DNA from: Enterococcus larvae
GTDB lineage: Bacteria > Bacillota > Bacilli > Lactobacillales > Enterococcaceae
Direction of reading: 5' to 3'
DNA length: 64,000 nt
Assembly (NCBI RefSeq): GCF_017830045.1
Contig: NZ_JAEDXU010000008.1
Location: 62,001-126,000 of the forward strand
How positions within the stretch are numbered: the stretch's first letter is position 1; every line of letters starts with the position of its first letter. This document shows positions 43,669 to 53,425 of the stretch, in pieces. The notes under the pieces are model-generated. The model saw nothing but the letters and a program-made list of their open reading frames with translations, was not told the origin of the DNA and searched no databases. The position numbers and the translations under genes were made by a program.

Positions 43669-44461
43669 GAATGTATCCTACTATTGAGTTTACTAGAAAG
43701 ACCCAGTACATGACAACCATTTCTAAGCTGGCGCCCCACCATAAATAGATACTGAAGACGTTTGTTCCAATCCAGAATAGCCATTGTGCTGAGTATGAGC
43801 CGTTCATCAGCCATTGTCCGACATAGTTTGTTCCATCAGTAACAGAGTCACGAAATGGACGGTTTGCACCAATGCTCCGATAGATGAAGCCAAATAGGCC
43901 CCAAATGAAAGTCATTCCGATAATCGCTTTGATCCAGCCGGCAACAGATAATCTTTTGGGCTTCACGTAAGCTGTTTCTGCGTTCCCATCTTCTTGCTTA
44001 TCAAGATTCAAAAGCCACAGGTAGGTTCCTGTAAACTGCATTAAAAAGAAATAAATCGACGTTAGTACCTCGCCATAGAACCCGCTGATAATACTTAAAT
44101 AAAGATAAATCACTACATTGATTGTACCAAAGAAATAATTACTGATTTTCCCCTTAGTTACGAAGATAACATTGATGATCCCTGTTGCACCAGCAATCAT
44201 TCCTAAAAAGCTGTCAGGTTGTTTGATATAAACGCCCAACTGAATCCCAACTAAAACCACTAAATAGAGAACTTCAAGAGGCTTCCATCCCAAGAAGATA
44301 TCCTTGAGCAATGCGAATAAAACACCTTTTGCGCCAAGCTCTTTCGCCTGCTTCGCCAAAATTGAAAGATTTTTACTGATTTCCATCCCTTTATTTTTCC
44401 AATAACTTCCCTGTAATCTTTCTGCTGCCCAATATTTGATCCCTTTAACTGTTTCCATCAT
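43622..44461 (-). CDS. pnuC: PnuC-family nicotinamide riboside transporter
   Basis: The roughly 279-residue protein has seven hydrophobic segments, including FLGWKPLEVLYLVVLVGIQL, FVTKGKISNYFFGTINVVIY and WLFWIGTNVFSIYLWW, which match the PnuC pattern (WxxxN transport motif: WIGTNVFSIYLWW). It imports nicotinamide riboside, which NadR then phosphorylates, trapping it in the cell. The start is placed at the ATG at 44461 (AAGGAG 5 bases before); the ATG at 44458 is nearly as good. It is 37 bases after nadR, in one operon. Confidence 0.92.
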   Translation of the reverse strand: MMETVKGIKYWAAERLQGSYWKNKGMEISKNLSILAKQAKELGAKGVLFALLKDIFLGWKPLEVLYLVVLVGIQLGVYIKQPDSFLGMIAGATGIINVIFVTKGKISNYFFGTINVVIYLYLSIISGFYGEVLTSIYFFLMQFTGTYLWLLNLDKQEDGNAETAYVKPKRLSVAGWIKAIIGMTFIWGLFGFIYRSIGANRPFRDSVTDGTNYVGQWLMNGSYSAQWLFWIGTNVFSIYLWWGASLEMVVMYWVFLVNSIVGYIRWTNKSRTDCSALEQ

Positions 44462-44498
44462 TGCCACTCCTTCTCTTCTACATATTCTTTTAAACCTT

Positions 44499-45644
44499 TT
44501 ACCAAACTGTAATGTCCAATCGCTCTTCGATCTTCTTTTGAGCGAGCTGATATCTTCCGTAAAATCCCTGAGGATCTTCCGCAGTCAGCTCTACTTCAAG
44601 CAAGATGATTTTATCCTCTAATCCTGCTTCTTTAAACAATTTAAGCAGATGCTCATGAAATGCCCAGCGAATCTCTTCTTCTGCCATTGTCATATCTCGA
44701 AATTGATCATCTACATATTTCGTTACCGGCGGAACAATAAGTATCAAGTCCCATTTTTCCTGTCGAACTGTCGTCCAATATTGACGAGCCAACGCTTCCA
44801 GCTCTTCACTTTTGACAAGGGTTTTCCCATTTGCGGCTTCCTGCTCATTTTGCGTCAAATACCAATCCATGTACGCCTTCGTGACTGTGCTGTTTGTATC
44901 TGCAAAAACGACCCCATTATTCGCCGTTCCTTCAATTTCATTTGATGTCTGTCTGTATTGATTCGCCAGTAAGTACATGTAGTCTTTAGCATTCAGCTCT
45001 TCATCCAATACATTATATTTTTCCTGATAATGCCTGGCATACTCCAAAGAAAATGGGCTTCCGTAGCTCCTTGCTAAATCTCTGATCAAGGTAGTTTTCC
45101 CTCCGGAAGCGGAGCCTGCTACGAGGATGTTTTTACTAAAATGCCGTCTAAACGGGCGAGCAATTTTTTGCCAGTACTTTAAAGGATTTTCCCGAATACA
45201 GGTTGCAGAGATGGGCAGCAGTTGGCGATCGATCAACACTACTTGCCATGCTGGACGTAATTGCTGCAGCATCTCTTTATATTCACCTTCTCCAACAAAA
45301 ATAGTGATTTCTATATTTTCAGCCTCACAATTGTCAGCTATAAGTTCCTCCAACATTCCAAGCCATTGTACCCAGCCTTGCGGGTAGCGAGGAATCCTTG
45401 TTTCATCGATTTTACCGACAACAATCAACTCATCATCGCGAAAGGTCTCTCTTGTGTAGCGGAATCTCTTCTCTAAATTCAATCCAATCTCATCGCCACG
45501 ATCCCCTTCATACCCACTGACTGCTAAAACCACCCCTTCGCACAAACGCTTGGCTTGATGCACAGCTGAAATATGTCCGATATGCATAGGTGCCCATGTT
45601 CCAAAAAACACACCAATCTTTTTCCCTGATAATTTTTTTCTCAT
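44499..45644 (-). CDS. nadR: NadR-type NMN adenylyltransferase / ribosylnicotinamide kinase
   Basis: The 381-residue protein starts with a nucleotidyltransferase domain (KKIGVFFGTWAPMHIGHISA, with an H-x-G-H motif). A P-loop kinase domain follows with the Walker A motif GSASGGKTTLIRDLARSYGS at about residue 177. It lacks the N-terminal helix-turn-helix of E. coli NadR, so it is a pure bifunctional enzyme that turns nicotinamide riboside into NMN and then NAD. AAAGGAGC precedes the ATG; two palindromes lie just upstream. Confidence 0.93.
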   Translation of the reverse strand: MRKKLSGKKIGVFFGTWAPMHIGHISAVHQAKRLCEGVVLAVSGYEGDRGDEIGLNLEKRFRYTRETFRDDELIVVGKIDETRIPRYPQGWVQWLGMLEELIADNCEAENIEITIFVGEGEYKEMLQQLRPAWQVVLIDRQLLPISATCIRENPLKYWQKIARPFRRHFSKNILVAGSASGGKTTLIRDLARSYGSPFSLEYARHYQEKYNVLDEELNAKDYMYLLANQYRQTSNEIEGTANNGVVFADTNSTVTKAYMDWYLTQNEQEAANGKTLVKSEELEALARQYWTTVRQEKWDLILIVPPVTKYVDDQFRDMTMAEEEIRWAFHEHLLKLFKEAGLEDKIILLEVELTAEDPQGFYGRYQLAQKKIEERLDITVW

Positions 45645-45661
45645 TTAAGCTCGCTCCTTTT

Positions 45662-45676
45662 AGGTAAAATTTACCT
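45662..45676. promoter_or_regulatory. Palindromic operator 1 before nadR
   Basis: AGGTAAAATTTACCT is a near-perfect 15-base inverted repeat adjoining the nadR ribosome site. With the second copy 60 bases further upstream it is a good candidate NrtR box. Confidence 0.65.
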
Positions 45677-45735
45677 TTAATGATTTAAAAGAAAAAACCA
45701 ATGAAGGTTCAACTCGTTTTTTCGCTTTTCGTTTT

Positions 45736-45750
45736 AGGTATTTTTTACCT
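45736..45750. promoter_or_regulatory. Palindromic operator 2 before nadR
   Basis: AGGTATTTTTTACCT shares the AGGTA...TACCT arms of operator 1. A paired arrangement upstream of nadR-pnuC suggests repression of NAD salvage. The remaining 45645-46093 sequence is AT-rich and holds only this and the terminator below. Confidence 0.65.
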
Positions 45751-45953
45751 TTAACTTGAATTAAGTTTAGCATTGATTCATCGGTTTGTAAACCTAAAAA
45801 AGATTAAATAACTAATCGAGACAAAAAATAGAATAAAGTAATGCTATCCTCCACACACACACTACATAAGAAATAAACTTATATTTATTAACAATATGAA
45901 GCTGAAATAAATCCAAATGACATCAAACATAAGTATCAAAAATAATTTGTATA

Positions 45954-46000
45954 AAAAAACAGAGGTACAAGTAAAAAAAACATACTTACACCTCTGTTTC
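45954..46000 (-). terminator. Terminator of the ABC permease gene at 46094
   Basis: AACAGAGGT-CAAGTA pairs with TACTT-ACCTCTGTT around an A-rich loop, with a T-run following on the minus strand. Confidence 0.85.
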
Positions 46001-46093
46001 ACGTTTTAAATACGACAACACTCAGGAAGAAAACTGACCTTTTTTCTTCAAAATTTAATGAAGATTCGTTCCCCTACATATGCACACTTGCCG

Positions 46094-48787
46094 TTATTCT
46101 CTATCCTTCAAATCGCCAAGAGTGTCTAACTGTTTGATTCTATAATGCATAACAACTATAAGTATGCTGAAGGTCAGCAGCAACGTGCTGGCTGATTGCA
46201 GAAATATCGTTGATTGTGTCGGCTCAGGAAATTTTATAAACTCAAGCTCCAGCTGCTTCATAATCAAACGATAAACTGGAAATCCTAAATAATAGCCTGT
46301 AAATAAAGAGAATATACCAAGAATGATCATTTCGCGGAAGATATGAAAGGTCTGTCCAATCGGACGATACCCCATCGCATAGACAATTGATAATTCCTGT
46401 TTCCGCTCCAGGATATTGATATATGCTAAATTATAAATCACAACTAATCCTAAAATTACAGCTGCAGCGATCACAACAATGATCAAGCGATTCAGTTGTT
46501 TGGTCATCTCTTCCATCTTTTCTATCATCTGAGCCTTTGTTGTTAAAGAAGCTAATGCTTTTGTTTCAAGCATCTCTTCTTTGTCCTTTTTCGTAAGATG
46601 CTCATACTTCACCAATTCCATGTTTGATGAGATTTCTTTACTAATTTGTTCCTTATAAATATCAGTACCTAAATACACATAGTGACGATAGTAATTGTCA
46701 ACAACACGAGTAATCGTCACGCTTATTTTTTCGTTTTCTGAATTTTTTATTTTTAACTGATCATTAACTTCCACATCCAGCATTTGTGCCAGCTTTTTCG
46801 TTATAAAAACATCTTTTCGTCCAAGTCTCATAGGATGCTTCGAAGAACTATCCAACAATTGAATATATTGATCCAAACGATTTTCCGGATTTTCTGATAG
46901 AGGAACGACCATATTGATCTGCAAATTCCTTCCGTTCTTCAATGTCGCTTCCCAATTTTCCTGATTTGTTTCCAGTGTACTTAGATTTTTATTTTTCATT
47001 AGTTCATGATAGCTCTTCAATTCAGCGTCTTCTGCATTCGTATGAAATACAGTCACCATATCGTAGTTCAACACTTTGTCAAATTGGGATTCCTGTAACT
47101 GACTAACTACATTTCTTGCCCCATAACCCGTGACCAGCAAAACCATACACCCGACTATTCCTGTAAAAAGCAAAAGCATTCGCAGCTTGTAACGGAAAAT
47201 ATTCCGTAGCCCCATTTTCGTTGAAAATGAACATCGCTCCCATATAAATGGGAAACGCTCTATAAGAATTTTCTTGCCCTTGATTGGCGGCTTCGACCGC
47301 ATTAATTGAATAGCCGGACTGATCAATGTTTGTCGATAAAAAAGATAAGGAATAAAAATGATCGACAGCAGGCTTGCACCACCTGCAAGCCAGAGAAGCG
47401 GCCAATAGATGATCAGCTTATATCCAGCAAAAATATATAGGGGAGAATACAACCCTATCAGCAAGCTTGGAAATAGAAACACACCACCCAAAATACCGAG
47501 TATCAAACCAAAGCTCCCTGACAACAAACTGTACATCATATATTTTCTAATGATCAGATTTGATTTGACACCAAGGGCTTTCAAGGTCCCAATTTGCTTA
47601 CGCTCTTGTTCAATCATTCGTGTAATGATTGAAACGGTAATAAAACAGGCAACGAAGTAGAAAATAATAGGCAGAATATTTCCCAGCGCATCTAAGGATT
47701 CAATATTTTCCTTGAAGCTGCTGAAGGTAACTGTCTGATCGATCCCTCGAAGCTCGTATGTCGGCTCTTTATAGGATTCACGCATATCTGTCAATGCTTC
47801 TAACTCTTTTTCCAATGTTGAAGTAGTTTCAGCTGCCTTGGCTTGCTGATTGGTCAACTCCTCTATTCCAGAATCCGAGTGTTGAGGAGTCTCCATTTGT
47901 ACAGGCAAAGCACCTTCAGCAATTTGGCTAGTCATAAGATGATATTGTTCTACCTGATCATCCAATTGAATACGCAGGTCCTTTGTCTCCTGTATTTTTC
48001 CTTCTAATTCTTTTTCATTTTTTGAAAGCTCCTCCTCAAAAGAGCGATTCATTTCTTCCTGCTGCTCATCTCTCGTTTGCTGAACAGCTTTTTTCATTTC
48101 TTCCAGCTTCTTCGGATAGCGTTCGCCAAATGGATCATTCTCACGGATACTTTCCGTCAACTGTATATCCAGAACATTGTAGCCTTCAATAGCAAAAGCA
48201 GAAGAAACCACCGCCGCAAATAGATTCAGCTCCCCGTTACCGATAGAAGTATTGCCTCTCGCATCTTTGCTGAGGTAACGGTAGGAGTTGGCAAATCCGA
48301 CAACTTTGAATTCAGCCTCCTTAAAATAGTCTTCTTCTGCCGCCTTCGATGACTTGAAACGAACACTATCTCCAAGCTTAAAATATTGTCCGGCTTTTTC
48401 ATCTAAAAGGATTTCATTCGCCTTTTTCGGCGCTCTCCCGCTGCTGATCTCATATTGACCTTTTTCATAAGTATCGACTTCGGCAATCAAACCACTTGGC
48501 TCCATCACTTGATGGACAACTTTTTTCAGCGTGCTTTTCTCTACATGATCCAGTTCCTGTATTTCCTCGACCTGCTCTTCTGTGAGCCCGGAGGTTGAAA
48601 CCAGCCGCATATCATAAAACTGGTATTTTTCAAGGTATTGGCTGCCGGTCGTCAAAATATTAGGAGCTGCTGACTTTAGACCTACAAAAAAGGAGGTGCC
48701 TAAGGCGATCAATGCCGCAATAGAAATAAAGCGCATAAAAGAATTTCGAATTTCACGTAACAAATCCTGTCTCAATATCTGTCTCAT
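46094..48787 (-). CDS. FtsX-like ABC transporter permease
   Basis: The 897-residue protein has an N-terminal membrane helix, a long extracellular part with a coiled coil (residues about 225-340, Glu/Lys/Gln-rich, EEMNRSFEEELSKNEKELEG), then FtsX-type membrane bundles near 375-490 (IIFYFVACFITVSIITRMIE) and 790-880. This is the layout of large exporter permeases partnered with MacB-type ATPases. The substrate is unknown; antimicrobial-peptide or lipid export are possibilities. It lies 9 bases after its ATPase gene. Confidence 0.9.
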   Translation of the reverse strand: MRQILRQDLLREIRNSFMRFISIAALIALGTSFFVGLKSAAPNILTTGSQYLEKYQFYDMRLVSTSGLTEEQVEEIQELDHVEKSTLKKVVHQVMEPSGLIAEVDTYEKGQYEISSGRAPKKANEILLDEKAGQYFKLGDSVRFKSSKAAEEDYFKEAEFKVVGFANSYRYLSKDARGNTSIGNGELNLFAAVVSSAFAIEGYNVLDIQLTESIRENDPFGERYPKKLEEMKKAVQQTRDEQQEEMNRSFEEELSKNEKELEGKIQETKDLRIQLDDQVEQYHLMTSQIAEGALPVQMETPQHSDSGIEELTNQQAKAAETTSTLEKELEALTDMRESYKEPTYELRGIDQTVTFSSFKENIESLDALGNILPIIFYFVACFITVSIITRMIEQERKQIGTLKALGVKSNLIIRKYMMYSLLSGSFGLILGILGGVFLFPSLLIGLYSPLYIFAGYKLIIYWPLLWLAGGASLLSIIFIPYLFYRQTLISPAIQLMRSKPPIKGKKILIERFPFIWERCSFSTKMGLRNIFRYKLRMLLLFTGIVGCMVLLVTGYGARNVVSQLQESQFDKVLNYDMVTVFHTNAEDAELKSYHELMKNKNLSTLETNQENWEATLKNGRNLQINMVVPLSENPENRLDQYIQLLDSSSKHPMRLGRKDVFITKKLAQMLDVEVNDQLKIKNSENEKISVTITRVVDNYYRHYVYLGTDIYKEQISKEISSNMELVKYEHLTKKDKEEMLETKALASLTTKAQMIEKMEEMTKQLNRLIIVVIAAAVILGLVVIYNLAYINILERKQELSIVYAMGYRPIGQTFHIFREMIILGIFSLFTGYYLGFPVYRLIMKQLELEFIKFPEPTQSTIFLQSASTLLLTFSILIVVMHYRIKQLDTLGDLKDRE

Positions 48788-48796
48788 GCTGCAGCC

Positions 48797-49492
48797 TCAC
48801 CATTCCAAGGAAGAAACGTATCTTGGTCTGTCATTTTTTATTTCCTTTTGAATTTTCCCATCCGAAACCTCAAATACTCGATTGGCCATCGGAATCAGTC
48901 CCCGATTATGGGTAACCATCAAAATAGTCATTTGATTTTTAGTTGAAAGCTGCTGAAGCAAAGACAAAATATCCTTACTCGTTTGATGATCCAATGCTCC
49001 GGTCGGCTCATCGCAAAGCAATATATCCGGCTTCTTAACAATTGCTCGCGCAATAGAAACTCGCTGCTGTTCGCCTCCTGACAGCTGACTTGGAAAACTA
49101 TTCAAGCGATGGCCAAGACCCACCATCTCTAATATTTCCTTCGCATCATGGCTATTCCCCTTCATCCTTGCAGTCAATTCTACATTTTCCTTCACAGTAA
49201 GATTCGGAATCAAATTATAAAACTGAAAAACAAAGCCTACTTGATCCTTTCGATAATCAGCCAATTGATTTTCGTTATACCTGCTGACATCAACGCCATT
49301 GATTGTTACACTTCCTGAATCAGGCTTTTCCAATCCGCTTATAATGTTTAAAATCGTTGATTTTCCAGCTCCGGATTCTCCCACAAAAATGGCAAATTCT
49401 CCCGCCTCCACAGTTAAGCTTATATCATTGCTCACCTTAAATTTCTTTTCCCCCGAAGAATAAACTTTTTCAACACTTGCCAATCTAATCAT
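48797..49492 (-). CDS. ABC transporter ATP-binding protein (MacB/LolD type)
   Basis: The 231-residue ATPase has Walker A (GESGAGKST), Q-loop ([13 protein letters not shown]), signature [14 protein letters not shown] and Walker B ([14 protein letters not shown]), typical of lipoprotein/peptide exporter ATPases. It is paired with the FtsX-like permease just downstream. The upstream region 49540-49640 holds three TGTTAT-containing elements in both orientations (AAGTGTTAT, ATAACACTT, ATAACACAT), possibly operators. Confidence 0.95.
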   Translation of the reverse strand: MIRLASVEKVYSSGEKKFKVSNDISLTVEAGEFAIFVGESGAGKSTILNIISGLEKPDSGSVTINGVDVSRYNENQLADYRKDQVGFVFQFYNLIPNLTVKENVELTARMKGNSHDAKEILEMVGLGHRLNSFPSQLSGGEQQRVSIARAIVKKPDILLCDEPTGALDHQTSKDILSLLQQLSTKNQMTILMVTHNRGLIPMANRVFEVSDGKIQKEIKNDRPRYVSSLEW

Positions 49493-49782
49493 ATTTACCC
49501 CTAGCCCCTCACACCTGATGATACCATCACATCTATTTTTTATAAAAAGTGTTATCTAAATTTAAATATAATTAAAACCACAATGATATACTTTATGATA
49601 AATAACACTTACTTCACTAATGAATAATAACACATTTGCAAGTTAATAACTATCCTATTATTTGCTAAAATGGAAAATCGATGAAAATTATCAAAATGGA
49701 GCTATCGATAAAATAATGAGACAAATAAAAGCCAGCATTCTACAATAATTTAAATATCGAGATAATCAAACCGCTGATTCAT

Positions 49783-49862
49783 AAAAAAAAGCGATCTAAA
49801 ATCAACTATTTGAGCTTTATCGGCAGTTGATCCAGTAAAATAAATCAACAAAAAATCGCTGT
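49783..49862 (-). terminator. Complex terminator of the ABC permease gene at 50212
   Basis: On the minus strand AGCGAT pairs with ATCGCT and an inner TCAACT/AGTTGA stem is present, followed by eight Ts. The 49493-49782 stretch upstream of the MacB-type operon has no gene. Confidence 0.65.
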
Positions 49863-49883
49863 TCATAAGCTTGAGTGTCAGAA

Positions 49884-50061
49884 AAAAAGAGAGAGTGGGA
49901 CAATAATCTGTTGCCACTCTTTTCCATACCCTAAATCCGAATAAACGGCGAGTCAGAAGTAGCTCCTACGACAATAAGCCGGAATTCAACAAAAATTTGT
50001 GAAACAATTTTCGTGAATTCCGGCTTATTGCTTGTAGCTAAACACTTCTGTCTCAGCCTCT
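49884..50061. repeat. Intergenic repeat, copy B
   Basis: Bases 49900-50061 are identical to 1997-2158. The left end differs by a two-base indel in the GAGAG tract. The internal ATAAGCCGGAATTCA inverted repeat and the terminal CTTCTGTCTCAGCCTC are preserved. It lies just beyond the stop of the permease gene at 50212. The flank 50062-50211 shows no gene. Confidence 0.92.
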
Positions 50062-50211
50062 ATAAATATACAGCGATTAAATTCTCAACGAGTAGCGAAA
50101 ACACTCACTGCTTCGTTGTTTCAGTAAATGACGCTCCTTACTCTAAAAGGAACATATCCCTCATGATTTCAAACGTTTGTTTTCAGCGAACTCTTCCTTC
50201 TGTGCTCATTT

Positions 50212-51864
50212 TCACGCTCTGATCTTGAATGTCTCCGGCGCTTTTTTATAGATGACAAGAAAACCAATACCAACATAAAGCAGACTTAGCGCTGAAACAG
50301 TCAACGCATAATAGAAACCTGTAAAATGAACCTGCACATTCATATATGAAATCCAATAGAGGACACCTGAAATCACTTTGTATAGCGGACTGACCACTTC
50401 CATATCACCAGTAAACGGCTGAATCAAATAATAGATAAACAGCTCATGGAATGAAAACAGCATGGAAAGTGCCAATAACAACAGAAACAAGACTGCAAAG
50501 AAATTCCAGGATAAAAAGAAATTATTCAGTATGGTCAGTAACAGATAAACACTGAATATTCCCAGAGACAATAAACCGTTATAGAAAAAGGTTTGTTTAA
50601 AACGATAATTGAAGCCGCTGATTATTGTCTTTGCTTCTCTATAAAATGGATAATACAGCATAGAGACATCGCAATTGACAAATACCATTTGTACGACTTT
50701 TTTCCCAAAGGTCATTAAATACATCAAGAAAAATAGGATTGGTAAAGTGGCTGTCATATCATGAGCGGAAACAGATTTGAACAGACCGAAAAGGCTTGCT
50801 CCCGCCACGAGAAGCAGCGCTGCTCCAATGCCGAAAAAGCGTAAGCGCAGTGCTTTATTCAAAATTGGTCGATAACGACTGAACAATAAGGCATTTAGGT
50901 ATGGAGCACCCTTTAGATGCTCAAACTGGCCCTCGTTTGTCATAACCAATTTTCTCTGCATAGCGATCCCTTCGCTAATATAAGAGCTGCTGCTTGTCTG
51001 ACTTTTCGCTTTTACCAGCGTCAAGGTTGCTTGATTGATCCAGTACAGTAAGTATTCGTTTTCCTGCTTGAAATGCAGCAGTAGGTAGATACTGCCGGCA
51101 AATACAGCCGCAAAGACTGCGACACCGCCCCAAGACACGAAAAACGAAGTGATGGGAACCGCCAATTCCAGCAAATAAATCACAGCGGCAGAGCCTATGA
51201 CCAGAACTGCGGCAGCTGTCCCCATAACCAAACGTTTTTTCCCTGAAAGATGCCAAGTGTAGATGACTCTCCCCAGATAAAGAAACAGATAATTAAAGCC
51301 ACAGTAGGCAAACAAAACAAACAGCAATGTCTCTAAGGGTCTACCAAGCAACGCCCCATAAATCAACGCAGCAGGAATGTAAGCTAAACCTTGTATACCA
51401 ACATCCATAAGAGTATATCCTCTAACAACGGTCATTCTGGAAAGATGAAAATACTCAATGAAATCAATCATTGGTTTATGGGCAGAAAAAGCATAGCCAT
51501 TATAGAAGCCTAAAAAGATAGGAACAAAAACCACCCAATAAAACAACCCCGACATCAGCGTTTCCTGACCGAATAGTGCAAACCCATCTTCTGAAAGCCC
51601 TCTGCTTCCCAAAAGAACCGCAATACCATAATACATTGCCATCCATAGCAGCTTCGCCGCAAAGCTGGAAACATAACTGAAAATCAAGCCAATGATAGCC
51701 AGGGCTTGCTTGATTCCATAGCTTTTATAAAGTGTTGGAGGAATGAACTTACCGATAACAGGTATCCGCTTAAAATAATAAATCAGACCGTTCACCTTTT
51801 TAGCGATCGTAAATTTTTTAAAATGCCAATAGTTCCTTATATAAACAGATAAATTGTCCATCAT
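50212..51864 (-). CDS. ABC transporter permease, ABC-2/EcsB-like
   Basis: The 550-residue polytopic membrane protein has 10 or more hydrophobic segments (for example IIGLIFSYVSSFAAKLLWMA, LVMGTAAAVLVIGSAAVIYL, FFNNG...). It has a central cytoplasmic part with NQATLTLVKAKSQTSSSSY. No substrate can be inferred. The start overlaps the ATPase stop by one base (TAATG), so the two are coupled and form one transporter. Confidence 0.85.
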   Translation of the reverse strand: MMDNLSVYIRNYWHFKKFTIAKKVNGLIYYFKRIPVIGKFIPPTLYKSYGIKQALAIIGLIFSYVSSFAAKLLWMAMYYGIAVLLGSRGLSEDGFALFGQETLMSGLFYWVVFVPIFLGFYNGYAFSAHKPMIDFIEYFHLSRMTVVRGYTLMDVGIQGLAYIPAALIYGALLGRPLETLLFVLFAYCGFNYLFLYLGRVIYTWHLSGKKRLVMGTAAAVLVIGSAAVIYLLELAVPITSFFVSWGGVAVFAAVFAGSIYLLLHFKQENEYLLYWINQATLTLVKAKSQTSSSSYISEGIAMQRKLVMTNEGQFEHLKGAPYLNALLFSRYRPILNKALRLRFFGIGAALLLVAGASLFGLFKSVSAHDMTATLPILFFLMYLMTFGKKVVQMVFVNCDVSMLYYPFYREAKTIISGFNYRFKQTFFYNGLLSLGIFSVYLLLTILNNFFLSWNFFAVLFLLLLALSMLFSFHELFIYYLIQPFTGDMEVVSPLYKVISGVLYWISYMNVQVHFTGFYYALTVSALSLLYVGIGFLVIYKKAPETFKIRA

Positions 51865-52598
51865 TACACCTCTTTAGCTTCTGGAGTGTCAAGCGTCTCT
51901 TTATCAGAAAGCAGATCGATGATCTCATTTTCAAAATCTTTGTCATGAATCCTAGAAGAATCCACCTGATTCAGCTTACGGTGATGAAGTAAAACGATCT
52001 CGTCGCAAAGATCCTGAGCCAACTGCAGAATATGTGTCGAAAAAATCACGATCGATTCAGATTTCATCTGTAAAATCAGCTCCTTCATTTCATGCGCAGC
52101 AACAACATCAAAGGAAGTCAGAGGCTCATCCAGAAGTAGAACCGGCGGCTTCACCATCAACGAAGCCAGCATCTGAACCTTATTCTGCATACCATGAGAA
52201 AAGTCCTTCAGCAAACGATGCTGGTCCTCACGTTCGATCCCAACGGAATCAAGATATTCCTCCGGTGTTTTCGGATGTTCGATCCTGCCACTATTGATTT
52301 CCATAAAAAATTTGATAAACTCATAAGCAGTCATAAAGGCCGGCAAATGCGGCTGAGTATAAACAAAGCCAATTTCTGTATTGTCATAGTTTTTATTCAA
52401 CTGACCATCATTTTCAGTAGCAATCATCCCTTCATCAAGGATCAAATTTCTGGAAATACAGTTGAATAGAGTCGTTTTTCCCGCACCATTTCTCCCTAAC
52501 AAACCATATATTTTTCCCTTTTCAAAGGTAAAATTCGCGTTCTCAATGATAGTTTTATCATCAAAACGCTTCGTTATATTCTCCAATACCAACTTCAT
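51864..52598 (-). CDS. ABC transporter ATP-binding protein
   Basis: The roughly 244-residue ATPase has Walker A (GLLGRNGAGKTTLFNC), Q-loop (FVYTQPHLPAF), a divergent signature (LKDFSHGMQNKVQMLASLM) and Walker B (PPVLLLDEPLTSFD). The start is the ATG at 52598, five bases after AGGTGG. The degenerate SHGMQNK signature is common for ABC-2 type exporters. The substrate is unknown. Confidence 0.93.
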   Translation of the reverse strand: MKLVLENITKRFDDKTIIENANFTFEKGKIYGLLGRNGAGKTTLFNCISRNLILDEGMIATENDGQLNKNYDNTEIGFVYTQPHLPAFMTAYEFIKFFMEINSGRIEHPKTPEEYLDSVGIEREDQHRLLKDFSHGMQNKVQMLASLMVKPPVLLLDEPLTSFDVVAAHEMKELILQMKSESIVIFSTHILQLAQDLCDEIVLLHHRKLNQVDSSRIHDKDFENEIIDLLSDKETLDTPEAKEV

Positions 52599-52768
52599 TT
52601 TTTCCACCTGCTCTTTCCCATGTCTTCCAAATCAATTATCTCTACTCTTTTTATTTTACTCCATGATATGCTTTGCTTCCAATCTTATTCCTAAAAAATA
52701 AGCCGCTTTATTTTCATTAGGGATAGGATTTCCTTTCTTTTTTGAGAAAAGCAGCCTTAGACATCTCT

Positions 52769-52806
52769 AAAAAAAGACCAGAAGGTTCAACTTCCCTTCT
52801 GGTCTC
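52769..52806 (-). terminator. Terminator of the small membrane protein gene at 52820
   Basis: AGACCAGAAGG pairs perfectly with CCTTCTGGTCT, with seven Ts following on the minus strand. Confidence 0.9.
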
Positions 52807-52819
52807 CTACTGTTTACTA

Positions 52820-53227
52820 TTAAGATTTCTTTTTAGATTTCATAGATGCAATCCCTAGAATGAAGAACATTGCTGCTCCTACAAAAACAAGATAAACACC
52901 TGAAGCAATTGACATATTCAATGTATTGACAGCAAAGACTGCGATACCACCGATACCCGCTATTGCCAAGCCGCCCAAAATACTTACAACTCCCGCAAGC
53001 TTGCTTAATGCTGGTTTTTTCGTCACTAGTGTAAGAACTGCCGCAATACCAATAATAACAGCAATAATTATTGTCATCCGACCAAGGTCGCCGCCGCTAT
53101 CCTCGATAAGCGAAGAGCGCCCCTCTGAAGCGTATGTGTACAATGGTAAAAATACACTGATGATACTTACAACAACTGCCACAACTATACCGAATAACGG
53201 CCAAACCTTTATTGTTTTTTCTTCCAT
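52820..53227 (-). CDS. Small four-TM membrane protein
   Basis: The 135-residue protein has four hydrophobic segments (FGIVVAVVVSIISVFLPLYT; MTIIIAVIIGIAAVLTLV; LAGVVSILGGLAIAGIGGIA; SGVYLVFVGAAMFFILGIA) and ends in a KSKKKS tail. No family is recognised. It is a paralogue of the next gene (53426), sharing the layout and MSIASGVYLVF versus VSMASGIYLLV. The ribosome site is GGAGAAAGAAA before the ATG. Confidence 0.78.
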   Translation of the reverse strand: MEEKTIKVWPLFGIVVAVVVSIISVFLPLYTYASEGRSSLIEDSGGDLGRMTIIIAVIIGIAAVLTLVTKKPALSKLAGVVSILGGLAIAGIGGIAVFAVNTLNMSIASGVYLVFVGAAMFFILGIASMKSKKKS

Positions 53228-53374
53228 TTTCTTTCTCCTTTTTGAAGAAACTGACTAAACAGCAATCCACTTTCTTCATCCTTTTATTTGACTGGTCAAA
53301 AACCAGACTCAGATAGGATACCATAAAAAAATAGACAACTTCAAGGACAAATTGCATAATCCATTTTATGTAAA

Positions 53375-53410
53375 TTTGAGAACAGCTTGTTAAATCAAGC
53401 TGTTCTCAAA
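53375..53410 (-). terminator. Hairpin terminator after the gene at 53426
   Basis: TTTGAGAACAGCTTG pairs perfectly with CAAGCTGTTCTCAAA around a six-base loop. The T-run is short, so termination may be partial and allow read-through into the paralogue. Confidence 0.7.
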
Positions 53411-53425
53411 TAAAGTAATCTTTTA

